From NCBI RefSeq assembly GCF_030272615.1, contig NC_081411.1, positions 154,902,971 through 154,966,970 of the forward strand: a stretch of DNA of 64,000 bases. The letters are read 5' to 3'. Each line of letters starts with the position of its first letter. Position 1 is the first letter of the stretch. This DNA is from Cryptomeria japonica. Lineage: Eukaryota > Streptophyta > Pinopsida > Cupressales > Cupressaceae. Under the pieces are notes generated by a model. That model was not told the DNA's origin, made no database searches, and saw only the letters and a program-made list of their open reading frames with translations. Position numbers and translations under genes: made by a program. Below are positions 34,863 through 46,251 of the stretch, one piece after another.

Positions 34863-35132
34863 CTTACTGTTTCATAATTCTTTTCAAAGCACATGCAGTC
34901 ATTAATTTTCAAAATTATACACACTTCTCCCATCACTTAACTGAAATTTTCAAAACATGAAGTTTGTAAAGTGTAGATTTGTTTTCCTTTTAATGGTGAC
35001 TGTTTCACCTCATAAGGAACAAAATTATTTCATGAATACCTTGAGGAATACCTGGAGAAAATTGTTGTTGCTGTTCACTTCACCTCTGATGGAAAATCTG
35101 AAGAATTCCTACAAATCTTAGGTTCGTTCTTA

Positions 35133-35143
35133 CAGAGTCGCCA
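35133..35143 (-). other. Second primer-site-like motif in X leader
   Basis: Minus-strand tggcgactctg, a second copy of the TGGYGACTCT motif about 300 bp into the leader. It may be a relic of an earlier LTR border. Confidence 0.4.
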
Positions 35144-35432
35144 CCTTCGTGGAGAGGAATAAATTTTAAAACTACTGATCTTCACTTTGAAACACTTTCA
35201 GATTTTTGGGTCATACCACACACAACAAAGTCACATAATACTTTCAAATTTCAAAGCAACAAGACTTTCCAGGATACACATTTCCAAATCTAAAAATGAC
35301 TTTCAGATTTGTATACTTCTAACTCTTCCCCAAATTAATTTTGGCAAGACTCATGGGTTTGACTGCAATCAACAAGATTGGTACAACTTCTCTCAACCTT
35401 ACCAAAAAATGCAATTACTAAACACTGTTAGT

Positions 35433-35450
35433 TCTCCAGGAGAGTCACCA
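35433..35450 (-). promoter_or_regulatory. Primer binding site of element X
   Basis: Minus-strand TGGTGACTCTCCTGGAGA, 4 nt inside the end of the right X repeat. It resembles the TGGCGACTCNGCTGGGGA-type sites I know from plant Ty3 elements. This adjacency is the main support for reading the X repeats as LTRs. Confidence 0.55.
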
Positions 35451-35454
35451 TTTT

Positions 35455-37049
35455 TGTTGTTCATCAAAACTGATTAACCCAAGTACACCTGCAATTGATC
35501 TATGAAGTAGCCAATTCAATCTATGAAGAACCTCAGGGCCTGGACAACATGACAAGGATGTGAATCCTTCTACTCTTCAGGCTCTACAAAACCTAGGCGG
35601 GTATACCTTTGATGCTTAAAATTAAACCTATTACACACCTATGACAACATCAATAGAAACAGATAGATCTCACAAGGCTTAACAACTAGGAGGTTACTGT
35701 AGATGGGCTAGATCCACATTGACATCTCAACTAAGTTGAAGCATGAGATGGATGAAACATTCCCATAGAACATAAAATAAAGATAGATATTCTGATTTGA
35801 TTTTAAATCTCTGAGAAAACCCCAAAATTTGCAAGATCAGTGCCTTATCCAAGGGCAACAGAGTCATACATCAGACTACAAATAAAAACACTCATTGAAA
35901 ATCCATCTTCATCATGAAATATTCCTAAATTAATGCCTTGCATAAATGCATTATTAAGCTTATCCACGTAAAATATTAGATCCAAAAACATAAACTCTAT
36001 TTTATTAATGTTTACTCATAGAGTTTAAAATCTTCCTTGAAGATTACCTACAAAAAAGCATTACACTCATAGACACAAATGATCATGACAAACTTGATCC
36101 TCCTTAAGAATCAGATTTGAATAAAATGAAGATACATTTCAGAGACAAATTATGTACGAATTTGTGCATGCCTTACATACAAAAGAACCTGCAACAGATA
36201 ACACCTATAGCATGAATCATACTCTATTCTATGGAAAAGGACATTGCCCTGTACAATTTCGAAGAGAACTTATAATTGGAAGCCATGAAATTTGGAGCAC
36301 TTCCTCCAAAATTCTGGAACCCTTACAATGAGAATAAAATGAGAATAAAAAAGAGAGGGAAAGAAATCAGGGCTGCAGCTGAAATTGCCAAGTGTCTCTT
36401 TTCCAACTGAATTTCATTTCTTTTCTCTTTCCCATGGAAACTACTCTCAAAATATCCCAAATTTGTTAAAATTAACTACATTATTTGATTCCTTATCCCG
36501 AGAGATTTGAGGTGATATAGAATACTTGATATTTTGGGCAACAATAAGCCTTTGGGTGAATTAATCCTTAATATGTGCACATCATTTAAATTTTTCAATT
36601 TTTTATATAGTCTGCACTATATATTTAACTTTGATTTTAATTTTGATTTTGGCATGACGCCCTACCATGTGGCAACCTTTGATTCGCTGATAGGGTCCAC
36701 TGGGTGCCACCTCAGATGACACCTCATCAATCCCCCATGTGTCCGTCTCGTCATTGCCATTGGGCTGCTTGCTTGTCGCCACCCCATCGCCACCTCAGCG
36801 ACACATTAGTGGTACCCGCGAGCTGGACCTCCACTTGGACCTACCACCTATGCACCATGTCATCTTTCCCTATTTCACAATGGGTAATGTGTGTGCATGT
36901 TTCCTTCACGAATCCATGTGCACCGTTGGATCTCGCTGAACTTGCATGGTCTTTAACCTCCATTTTTTCGCCTGAGCTTTTCGCCATTTTGCCAGGGATA
37001 TTTTTCAAGCATCTTCTCTTAGTGAATCAACACACACCGTAGATATTCT
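35455..37049 (-). repeat. X right repeat (5' LTR), part 1
   Basis: Direct match to 20763-22342. It includes the exon-like stretch shared with the transposase-like fragment. Cut at 37049 by element B. Confidence 0.75.
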
Positions 37050-38183
37050 TGTTGGCATTTTTGATGTTTATGTTGTGATTGTCATTGATGGACACACACT
37101 TGCATTGAGATGTCCTTTATATGTATGAGTTAGAGCACAACCGGTATTTGTTCCAACCGGTATGTTGTATTATAGTCTTTAGACTATTGGTGTTTTGCAA
37201 AATGTGTTTCTTGGTCTGAAGTAGCATGTTGACCCCAAGCAGTTCATGGATCCCAAGCGGTACAAGGGATTAAAGCGGCATAACACATTTTTACCAGTCT
37301 TCATTTTTGTCAAACCGGCAACCGATATTTTATATGAACCGGTAATACTCTGTGATGAGTTACCAACCGACATTTTGTGATGAGTTACCATCCACCGATT
37401 ATTTGACGGTGCCGACACCTAAACAATGCTTTTTGTGTCATGGTATCAAGTATGTCCAGGTTCATTGAACCTAGGAAATTGTTATGTAATCCTATTGGAC
37501 CGACATGAAATTAGATTCCTTTATAAGGACATCATGTCTAGGGTTTTAGGTTGTTGATGTGGCTGTAGCAAAAGTTTATGTTGTTGCTAGGGTTTAAGGT
37601 GGTTGAGGAGTTGGAGAGAATATGAATGTGTATAAGACTGAAGTAATGCTGGAGTGCATTAGGAACAAGCTATCAAGGATCTAACCGAGCACTCTATGCT
37701 ACTAGCTAGATCAAACACTTGTTGATTACTCACATCTTTTACAAGTCTGTAGCCCTTAACCGGGTAGGCCCAAAAGCCTTTTGTAAATCCTCTAACAAGG
37801 TGGTTCACATATGTGGATCTAAAATCCTCTAGCAAGGTAGTCTTTAATTGGACTTATCTCGTAACAGTGATTGAGATTCCTAATAGGATCTGTTCTGGTA
37901 AAGAACATTGTAAGACCTTAACCGGTCTGGTTCCTATTTTGTAGATAGTTACTTGTGAGTTCTATCTCACCATGGTTTTTCCCATTTGGGTTTCCACATC
38001 AAAATCTCTTTTGTTATCGTGTTTTTGCTTCTGTGGGTGAATGAATTGTTAGGTATTTGGTTTGCATGTGTGTTAACCGGTTTGTCTGCTAAACTGTTTT
38101 ACCGGTTTACTATTAGTCTTGCAAAGTGTTTAAGTGCAGAGATTTTTGGCATACTAATTCACCCTCCCTCTTTGTATTCATCA
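37050..38183 (+). repeat. Element B 5' LTR
   Basis: Begins TGTTGGCATTTTTGATG and ends TTCATCA. TATA-like ttataagg at 37521-37528. Matches 45103-46251 closely; the 3' copy has an extra short duplication (accttaaccggtctg / accttaatcagtctg) near 45968. Confidence 0.92.
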
Positions 38184-38185
38184 AT

Positions 38186-38197
38186 TGGTATCAGAGC
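38186..38197 (+). promoter_or_regulatory. Primer binding site of element B
   Basis: TGGTATCAGAGC, 2 nt after the 5' LTR; initiator-Met type. Confidence 0.9.
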
Positions 38198-38233
38198 CTA
38201 CCTTTCTATAAGTTTAACCCCTTGGAAAGAGAT

Positions 38234-39510
38234 ATGGGGGAATACTCTATAAGGGAACTTACACATCAGCTCACTCGGTCTAAGCAAGCCTATGATGATC
38301 TTATGGTCAAATACAAGGCATCTCAAGCAAAAAGGAAAGAACATGTTGAAAAGCTAATGGAGCTATCTGAAAATAGTTCTTCAGATGAAACAAACATGGA
38401 AGCCCTAATTGCAGAAGTAAATAAGTTGAATGAATCAAACTCCAACTTGAGAAAGGAGTTGGAAGGACTGACTATCCGGATGTGTCAAGAGCTTGAGAAC
38501 CAGAGGAAAGCTGAAGATTTGGTGAAAGAAAGAGATCATGAGATCTCAAAGCTGAAACAAGAGATCAGTGCCCTAACTGCTCAACTCCATGCAAGCAAAG
38601 TGGAAAAGGAAGACATGCAAGGAGATCTGAACATTGCCATCTCTGAGAATGAAAACCAGTTGGAAACAAATGCTGCTATTTCCAAAGAACTCTAGATGAG
38701 TCAAAGGAAATACTTGCTAAGTTCAAAGAGAGTACTGTCAAGCTAGAGGAAAAACTGGAATCTGCCAAACCGGTCAAGAATACCAATGGAATTGGTTATT
38801 TTGATCATGACGAAGGTGAGACCTCTAGTACAAATGCTGGAACGTCAAAGAAACAACTGACATGAAAGGATAAAGGTAAGCAAAAGTTTAAACCTATTTG
38901 CTTCAACTTTTTTAAAGGACATACTACAAATGTGTGTAGGAGTAAGACTTACAACAATTTTCCTTATATCCTAAATGATAAGCCTAGATCCTATAGATTA
39001 AATGGTAACTATTATGCATGCAACAAGTATGGGCATAAAGCATCTGAATGTAGGTCAGTTATGAACAACATTGATAGATATCCTTAGAGGACCCAAGGAG
39101 CTAGTCCTGAACCTTTTGTGAACCGGAATCACAACCGGTTTAATACCTTCAATCATTAGCAAAGAAGTAGTGGCTATCAAGCGACAACCAGATGGAGAGA
39201 AAATTGTATGGTCTATCATGGTCATGGTCACACTGCTGCAAAATGCAGAAGGAAGAATGGAAACATGAACAATGGACCTTGGAGAGCACCTGGATTGGTC
39301 TACTATCACTGCAACAAACTGGGTCACATTGCCAGATTCTGTAGATCAAGAAAGAACATATCTAATGATATACCGGTCACTCCGGAAGGAAACATTGACG
39401 TTGACACTGTTCAAGCGGACATGAACAAAACCTGGAAGAAGAAACTAGTAGTGTTACAAGAGGAACCGATTTCTACACCTAATGTGGAAATCACGGAACC
39501 AACAAACTAA
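38234..39510 (+). pseudogene. Element B gag: coiled coil plus zinc knuckles
   Basis: Starts at ATG 38234 (MGEYSIRELTHQLTRS), 37 bp after the primer site. Open to 38695, then a frame break and a few stops to the end at 39507. The first 150 residues are a long coiled coil rich in Glu/Lys/Leu. Four knuckle-like motifs follow: CFNFFKGHTTNVC (39 kb start), YYACNKYGHKASEC, VYHGHGHTAAKC (first Cys lost) and YYHCNKLGHIARFC. This matches element A's gag. The sequence resembles copia gag with extra knuckles. It has no UBN2-like N-terminus of the kind seen in D. Confidence 0.75.
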
Positions 39511-40861
39511 GCTTCAGAAAAAGCTTAAGGGGAGAAAACAACAAAATGTTTTGAACCCCCAGTTTACACCGGTAAAAGACCTTAACCAGTATGTGATACC
39601 TGTCATTTGGTAGAAGACCGAAAATAGTAAAAAGGCAAATTAGGGTTTACACTCTAATGGATGAGCATTAATGATGGTAGGTGAGGAATATGCTTAAAAG
39701 CATTTTTCAAATCATTTCTCACTATCAGTTTTCAAGCAAAGAATTTTTTTTCAAAGAGCAGAGTGATGAAAAGGAGATTTTAGCTGAGATTTTGAGAAAT
39801 TGAGAAACCGCGAATTAGATTCAAATTCAAACTACAAATGGTCAAGTGGAGAACACAAAGTGGTGATTTAGCAACCGATGGAGTGTGAAGTGAAGGAGAA
39901 TCTGTAAGCCCTAAATTCACGTGTTTCAAAAGGTATTTCTCGAGTTCTTAAAATTTCTATCATGGCTTCTACATCTCATACTAGTTCTAGTGCATCTGTC
40001 GAGCTTGCAAGTTTTATTCAACAAAAGTCTAAGTATAATGCCCTATAACAAGTTTCAGTTGGTGTGATAGTAGAAGAGGGAATTTCTGACTACATAGATT
40101 GAAAGATTTAAGACCAAGGGTCTCTAGCTATGCACTCCCAGTTAGGTTTATTTTATGGAAAGGATAAGAAGATCAAACCGGAGTATAATATTTTGGAGAA
40201 GAAGAAGCTCCACAATGTTGTTTACTTCCTAGAGGATTTCACAGAGGATCATATAAGGATCATTTTGAGAAGAGTCCATGGTGACAAGATGTACCTGGAA
40301 AGAACACATGATATCACGCCATAGGAAATTCATGTAGTCATCAGTTTCTACAACACAGGGGAAGTGCCAGCCCTAAGGAAGGTAAGCAAAATAGAAATGT
40401 CCAAGCTCACTAGTTTACTGAGCCACTCACAAGGCATGATAGTCAATTCTATCAAGGATGATCTGGTTAAGTATGCCTGCATGGTGATAGGCTACCGGAC
40501 ATTCTCTGCCAGTAGAATTAACTCTGTATTTGTTGCAGCGGTAAATGCCGCTTACCAGATGATAAAGGAGGATGCATCATTTGACCTGTGCACTGGTATG
40601 CAGAGACAACTCCTGTTGAATCTGAAGTCGATCAAACAGGATAATGCACTGAGGTTCAAGTTTGGACAACTACTGGTTGGGTTGTTCTTCTATTTCCAAG
40701 GCTAGTTTCCAGGAGTAGGAGATGTCCAGTGGTCTGCTGACTAGCCAGTGACCAAGCAAATCAAGGAAAGCATTCAAGCAATTGGAACCAATTACCTTGA
40801 TGTTTTGAACAAGTATTTTGATGAGTTCAGATGGAAAATGAGCCAAAGAATGAGGATATCA

Positions 40862-42403
40862 GGTGACATATGTTGGCATTATGTGAACTGGTATGAGGAC
40901 ATAATGACATTGTATGTTGTCATCGATGTCAATATGTTGAAGAGGTGTGAGCCGACATATGTGAGAACTGGTATAACACTGTGAACTGACATTTGTGCCA
41001 AAGTGAAGTGGTGTGCTTGTTCATGATGAACCGACATATAGTTATGGGAACTGGTATATGGAAGTATTGTATGACTACTGTTTGCTAGTCTCAACTTTAG
41101 GGTTTCCGGTTGATGTGCTTCAAGCTTGTGTGGCTCAACCAATGATATTATGTGATGAGTTAGCATTGTAAAGAAGAACAGATCGTGTCGCCATGTAAGC
41201 CTGTGTGCGTGAAGGATCTTGCATGAGGGAGATTGTTCCTATCTACCTCAGGAATGTGCGAAGTCTATAAAACGGTGATAACATGTGATGGGTTATCAGC
41301 CACCATAAAATCAGTGGAAATGGATGATGGAGAATGTCTTGAGTTTGGATCAAGATCTATTGCATTTAATGCAGTGTGCTCAACAGTCAGGATTGAACCA
41401 TTTGAATTCCTTAACCTAATAGGTTTAGGGTTTAGGGTTTAGGGTTTATGCTACCGACCTATCTATTTTCCTATAAGGTCGATGTTGTGTCTCTTTCTGA
41501 GGTTGTTGGCAAAAGTTGTGTTTGTGTATCCAAGAGAAGGGATACGTGATTCTTGCCAGACCAAAAGGAGAGAAGTGATACCTGCAGAGTGTAAGTGCAG
41601 AAGGTGAAGAGGAGCTTAAGCAGATTTGCATTGGCATTGAGTGCTGTTACCAGATCATTGTAATACCTATTGATCTCTAACCACCTCAACAGCTAGAAAA
41701 TCCTTTAACAAGGTAGCTTTAACTGGCTTGCTGAAAATCCTTTAACAGGCTAATTCAAAGCTATTGAGTTCAGAATCCTTTAGCTATTGAGTTCTTGAAA
41801 TCCTCTAACAAGGTAACCTTTAACAGGGTTTAACCCTTAACCGGGTATTGTAGCCATCCCTTAACCGGGTGATCCCTAACAGGATTGGTTCCTAGCAAAA
41901 CCTATTGTAATGTCTCTAACCGGACAAGGCTTCTAATAGAGCGGACTTCTAAAGAGTTCAAAAGTAGCTTGTGGGTATTCATCCCCACTGTGGTTTTTCC
42001 CAATTGGGTTTCCACGTGAAAAATATGTGTGTCATGTGTGATACTTTTATCTTGTGATGCTTTGCTATTGTTTGTCAAGCATATGATGGTTTTGTGTTTT
42101 ATGCCTGTCAATAAAACATGTTGAACAAGCTGTTATTGTGGTCTGATGATAGATTACTTGTTTATGCATAAGGTTGAAATGGCAGTGTAGTCTTGAGTTG
42201 ATTGAAAAGCTAAGTGAGTAACTGGTTAATGCTTGACTCAAACATTCTTAGATTTACCGGTTGCATTCTGTTTCAGACTGGTATCACTATTTGCCAGTCA
42301 TTTGAAGTGTTTGTTGTCAAACCGATTTTGGACTGTATTTTTTCCTATACTAATTCACCCCCCCTTTCAGTACCAGTTTGGTACTATTCACTCATCATTG
42401 AGT
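40862..42403 (+). mobile_element. Solo LTR inside element B ORF2
   Basis: Copia-like LTR with TGTTGGCATTATG at 40871 and an end near ..ctcatca (42397) after the usual aattcaccccccc block. TATA-like cctataagg lies near 41470. The pentamer tatca flanks it at 40857-40861 and 42404-42408, and ORF2 is in phase across these points, so the insert probably spans 40862-42403. The extra bases outside TG..CA are odd. No internal region remains, consistent with LTR-LTR recombination. Confidence 0.75.
41421..41450. repeat. Short telomere-like repeat
   Basis: Three to four units of ggtttag (plant telomere type TTTAGGG) in tandem, inside the solo LTR about 20 bp upstream of its TATA-like box. Confidence 0.85.
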
Positions 42404-43596
42404 TATCAAAATCGTCAAGAAATATGAAGATGATATCTGTTTCACCATCCAAGTGGATAAATGCATAATGGAGGCTGTTGATTCTAGACAGGAAGAAGTG
42501 GAGCCAATGGGTTATGAGGTGATGTACGATATGTTGGAAGGGTATGCCTCTACCCTTATTGCCTCACCTCTTGACTCTAAGGCAAGGAGGACCAGAACCT
42601 ATTTGGAAAGGGTTACACCAGTCGAGGAATCCTCTGCAAAGAAAGGAAAAGAACCTGCAGTGAAGAAGGCAAAGGCAGTGCCTGCAACATCAGCACCGGT
42701 TACAATAGTAAGTTCAAAAGTGACCAAACAATCACTGGCCAAGAAGAAACCGGAAGCAGCACCGGCTAAAGTCTTTGAAAGGAAAAGGAGGACAAAAATA
42801 AATACATCGGAATTAGAGGAAACTATGTCTGAGGAGCAGCCCAAGAAGGCGAGACAGACAAGAAAGAAGACAAAGAATGAACCGACATCATCTGCACTGG
42901 TAAATATTGATATCTCCTCCTATAAACCTTTGACACGCTGTCAAAGAAAAATAAAAAATATTAGGAGAAAATTGCTACATGTTTTAATTGAGTATTTTGA
43001 TGACTTTAATGATGATGAAAAGGAAGTGGTTGAAAAGGAAATAATTCAGTATTTATGTGTTAATGACCAGTCGCCTTCAAAAATTAGATCTGAAACACCA
43101 GATTCTTTGTATAAATCCTTAGACAATAAATGGTGCATTGCCAAAGAGCAGGAACAGGAAATGAGAGAAAAAGTTTTTGCTGAACATTTTCCTGGTGTAT
43201 CAAATTCAGAACTGTTCGATGTAATGAACAAATACAAAGTTATTTTCTTCATGAGAAGAAGAAGACTCCTCTTACTGGAAGGGAAGGGTAAGGAAGTGCT
43301 CAAGGACACACACACTCATGATCTTGAAGCTCTGAAGATGCATTGAGTGGCTGAAGCCAACCGACAAGCTAAGAAAGAACCGATTATATCCAAACTGGAC
43401 AAAGTACATAATAATGAAGGAAATCCGGTTGATGAACCAATCGACACTATTGATGTCGATGCCCTGGACATAGAAGATGTTACTCAAGAAACACCATCTA
43501 AGGCAATAGGATAGGAGCAATAGGCTGAATAGGGTGATAGGCAAGCCGAGGAGAGACAGGAAGTAGCAAAGGAATAGGCCGAGCAGAGAAAAAAGG

Positions 43597-43900
43597 ATGA
43601 AGAAGAGAAGAAGAAAAAAGATGAAGAAGAGAAGAAGAAAAAGGATGAAGAAGAAAAGAAGAAAAAGGATGAAGAAGAGAAGAAGAAGAAAGATGAAGAG
43701 GAGAAGAAGAAGAAGGATGAAGAAGAGGAAAAGAAGCAAGAAGATGAAAAGAAAAAGAAAGAAGAGGAAGACAAGGAAGGGGAGAAGAGGAAGGAAGCAG
43801 AGAAGAAGAAGAAGGAAGAGGAGGACAAAGAAGAGGAGAAAAGGAAAGAAGCAGAGAAGAAAAAAGTAGAGGAGGATAAGGAAGTGGAGAAGAGGAGAGA
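43597..43900. repeat. GAA/AAG-rich coding repeat of element B
   Basis: Purine-rich run with repeated gatgaagaagagaagaagaaaaa units of about 27 bases, encoding Lys/Glu/Asp. It opens false frames on both strands, including a Phe/Leu/Ser-rich minus frame. Confidence 0.85.
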
Positions 43901-45090
43901 AGCAAAGAAGAATAAAGTGGAAGAGGACAAGGTAAGAGAAGCGGAAAAGAGCACCCAGATGGAGACTCTGAAGGCAACCGAGAGTCAAGCCAAACCGGCT
44001 GATCTCACAAGTCCTATCGATCTGCAGTCTACAAGTGAAATGGAGCTAATGTAGAGCATCAAGGTTGCTCAAGAGCATCTTGAAATTATTCGAAGGAAGA
44101 AGGAGCAGGATGTAATTCAAGCAATTGTGGACACTCTTACTGGTTTGATACCTGGTACAAATCTTCCCAACACTGATTCATCACTAGCTAAACCTAAGCT
44201 CCTATGCATAGTAGTGGATGATCAGGTGCAGAGCCTAGAAGAGGTAGCAGAGGCAAATGTCAAGAAGGAGCATCAAAAAGCTCTTAATATAGCTTTGGTG
44301 AAGAAGTTGAATGAGCTTCAGTCTGAATTGAAGAAAGAACAAAAGGATATAAGGGATTCTCTAGATGAGGTGAATCTGCTACTCAGCAAGATCTACCAAC
44401 CCCATTTGTTCTATGAAGATGTGCTAGCTCAGAAGCAAAATCTTCAAATAGACTTGCAGTCCTACATGAGCACATTCAACCCACCTTATGAGTCCTTGAA
44501 AACTTATGGGCAAACCGTTCATCGGTTTCACATCCAGTCAGCAAAAATGGAGCAAGAGATCATCACCTGATCTAGAGATTTGCAGGAGCTACAACTGGTT
44601 CTACTCCCATGATTGCAAATTCTTTAGAAGTGCTATCTGAACCTGGATGCCTTAATAGTTACATAGGAGATGAGCACAATTGATGCCATGGAAGAACAGG
44701 TCTCCCAGATGCAGACAGAAAAAGAAGTAGCCACCACCCTACTTGAGTCCTGGTCTTTGTCGATGAAACAATTCTTGCAGGACTTTAAATCTATTTTTGA
44801 CAAGTATTATTCCTTATTGTCATTAACTTTTATTATTTTAATATCAAATGAAAACAGGGTTGTTCAGCTATACTTTGTCATTGTTGGCAAAGGGGGAGAA
44901 GAATTCTATTTGGGAGAAGTATTTGGTAATCAAAATTTTGATATATGATTGAATATCTCAAGTGTTATACATTGTATTGTGAAAGGGATAGTGTATATGC
45001 TTAGGGGGAGCAATTTGGCTAATGGCATGATTTTGTTGTAAAACACTTAGATGTCAAAATTTTATTTTCCTAAGTGTTGCCATCAATGCC

Positions 45091-45102
45091 AAAGGGGGAG
45101 AT
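45091..45102 (+). promoter_or_regulatory. Polypurine tract of element B
   Basis: aaagggggagat directly before the 3' LTR, identical to that of element D. Confidence 0.88.
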
Positions 45103-46251
45103 TGTTGGAATTTTTGATGTTTATGTTGTGATTTCCATTGATGGACACACACTTTCATTGAGATCTCCTTTATATGTACGAATTAGAGCACAACCGGTAT
45201 TTGTTCCAACTGGTATGTTGTATTATAGTCTTTATACTATTGGTGTTTTGCAGAATGTGTTTCCTGGTCTGAAGTGGCATGTTTACCCCAAGTGGTTCAT
45301 GGATCCCAAGCGGTACGAGGGATTAAAGCGGCATAACACATTTTTAGCAGTCTTCATTTTTGTCAAACCAGCAACTGGCATTTTATATGAACCGGTAATA
45401 CTCTGTGATGAGTTACCAACTGACATTTTGTGATGAGTTACCATCCATCGATTGTTTGATAGTGCTGACACCTAAATGGTGCTTTTTTTGTCATGTTACC
45501 AAGTATATCCAGGTTCATTGAACCTAGGAAATTGTTATGTAATCCTATTGGACCGACATGAAATCAGATTCCTTTATAAGGACATCATGTCTAGGGTTTT
45601 AGGTTGTTGATGTGGTTGTAGAAAAAGTTTATGTTGTTGCTAGGGTTTAAGGTGGTTGAGGAGTTGGAGAGAATATGAATGTGTATAAGACTGAAGTAAT
45701 GCTGGAGTGCATTAGGAATGAGCTATCAAGGATCTAATCGAGCAGTCTGTGCTACTAGCTAGATCAAACACTTGTTGATTACTCACAACTTTGACTAGTC
45801 TATAGCCCTTAACTGGGTAGGCCCAAAAGCCTTTTGTAAATCCTCTAACAAGGTGGTTCACATCTATGGATCTAAAATCCTCTAGCAAGGTAGTCTTTAA
45901 TCAGACTTATCTCCTAATAGAGATTGAGATTCCTAACAGGACCTGTTCTGGTAAAGAACATTGTAAGACCTTAACCGGTCTGACCTTAATCAGTCTGGTT
46001 CCTATTTTGCAGATAGTTACTTGTGAGTTCCATCTCACCATGGTTTTTCCCATTTGGGTTTCCACATCAAAATGTCTTGTGTTATGGTGTTTTTACTTTT
46101 GTGGGTGAATGCATCATTAGCTATTTGGTTTGCATGTGTATTAACCGGTTTGTCTGCTAAACTATTTTACCGGTTTACTATTAGTCTTGCAAAGTGTTTA
46201 AGTGCAGAGATTTTTGGCATACTAATTCAGCCCCCCTCTTAGTATTTATCA
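45103..46251 (+). repeat. Element B 3' LTR
   Basis: Direct match to 37050-38183, ending TTTATCA. Right flank cttct is the second copy of the target duplication. Confidence 0.92.

Larger units (their letters stand above)
39962..44948 (+). pseudogene. Element B second ORF, unclassified multidomain protein
   Basis: One long coding unit in pieces: 39962-40861, a solo-LTR interruption, then 42404-44570 and 44670-44948. It starts MASTSHTSSSASVELASF. Part 1 (to 40705) has RRVHG, MVIGY, RINSV and FKFGQLLVGLFFYF, shared in pattern with element A. Part 2 (42453-43346) has a Lys/Ala-rich basic linker then an acidic helical stretch. Part 3 (43597-43960) is a near-pure Lys/Glu repeat. Part 4 (44127-44948) is coiled coil. 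Length is about 1,100 codons without the insert. There are several stops. No enzyme motif was found; a particle or nucleic-acid-binding accessory role is possible but unproven. Confidence 0.6.
37050..46251 (+). mobile_element. Element B: non-autonomous copia-like LTR element
   Basis: Two LTRs (37050-38183, 45103-46251) with TGTTGG..ATCA ends, a Met primer site (38186-38197) and a polypurine tract (45091-45102). Flanks attct/cttct form a 5-base duplication, and the empty site is at 22338. The interior carries a multi-knuckle gag and a very long second ORF, with no protease, integrase or RT. A solo LTR sits inside ORF2. Sister of element A. PBS and PPT equal those of element D, so D-type proteins could have mobilised it. 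Confidence 0.9.

Noticed and set aside
38186-38197. tRNA gene suggested by TGGTATCAGAGC
   Set aside because: It is a primer site next to an LTR; no cloverleaf sequence surrounds it.
41421-41450. True interstitial telomere or chromosome end
   Set aside because: Only three to four units, located inside an LTR.
43272-43988. Minus-strand 238-codon Phe/Leu-rich frame resembling a multi-pass membrane protein
   Set aside because: It is the complement of the GAA-rich coding repeat of element B; hydrophobicity comes from TTC/CTT codons.
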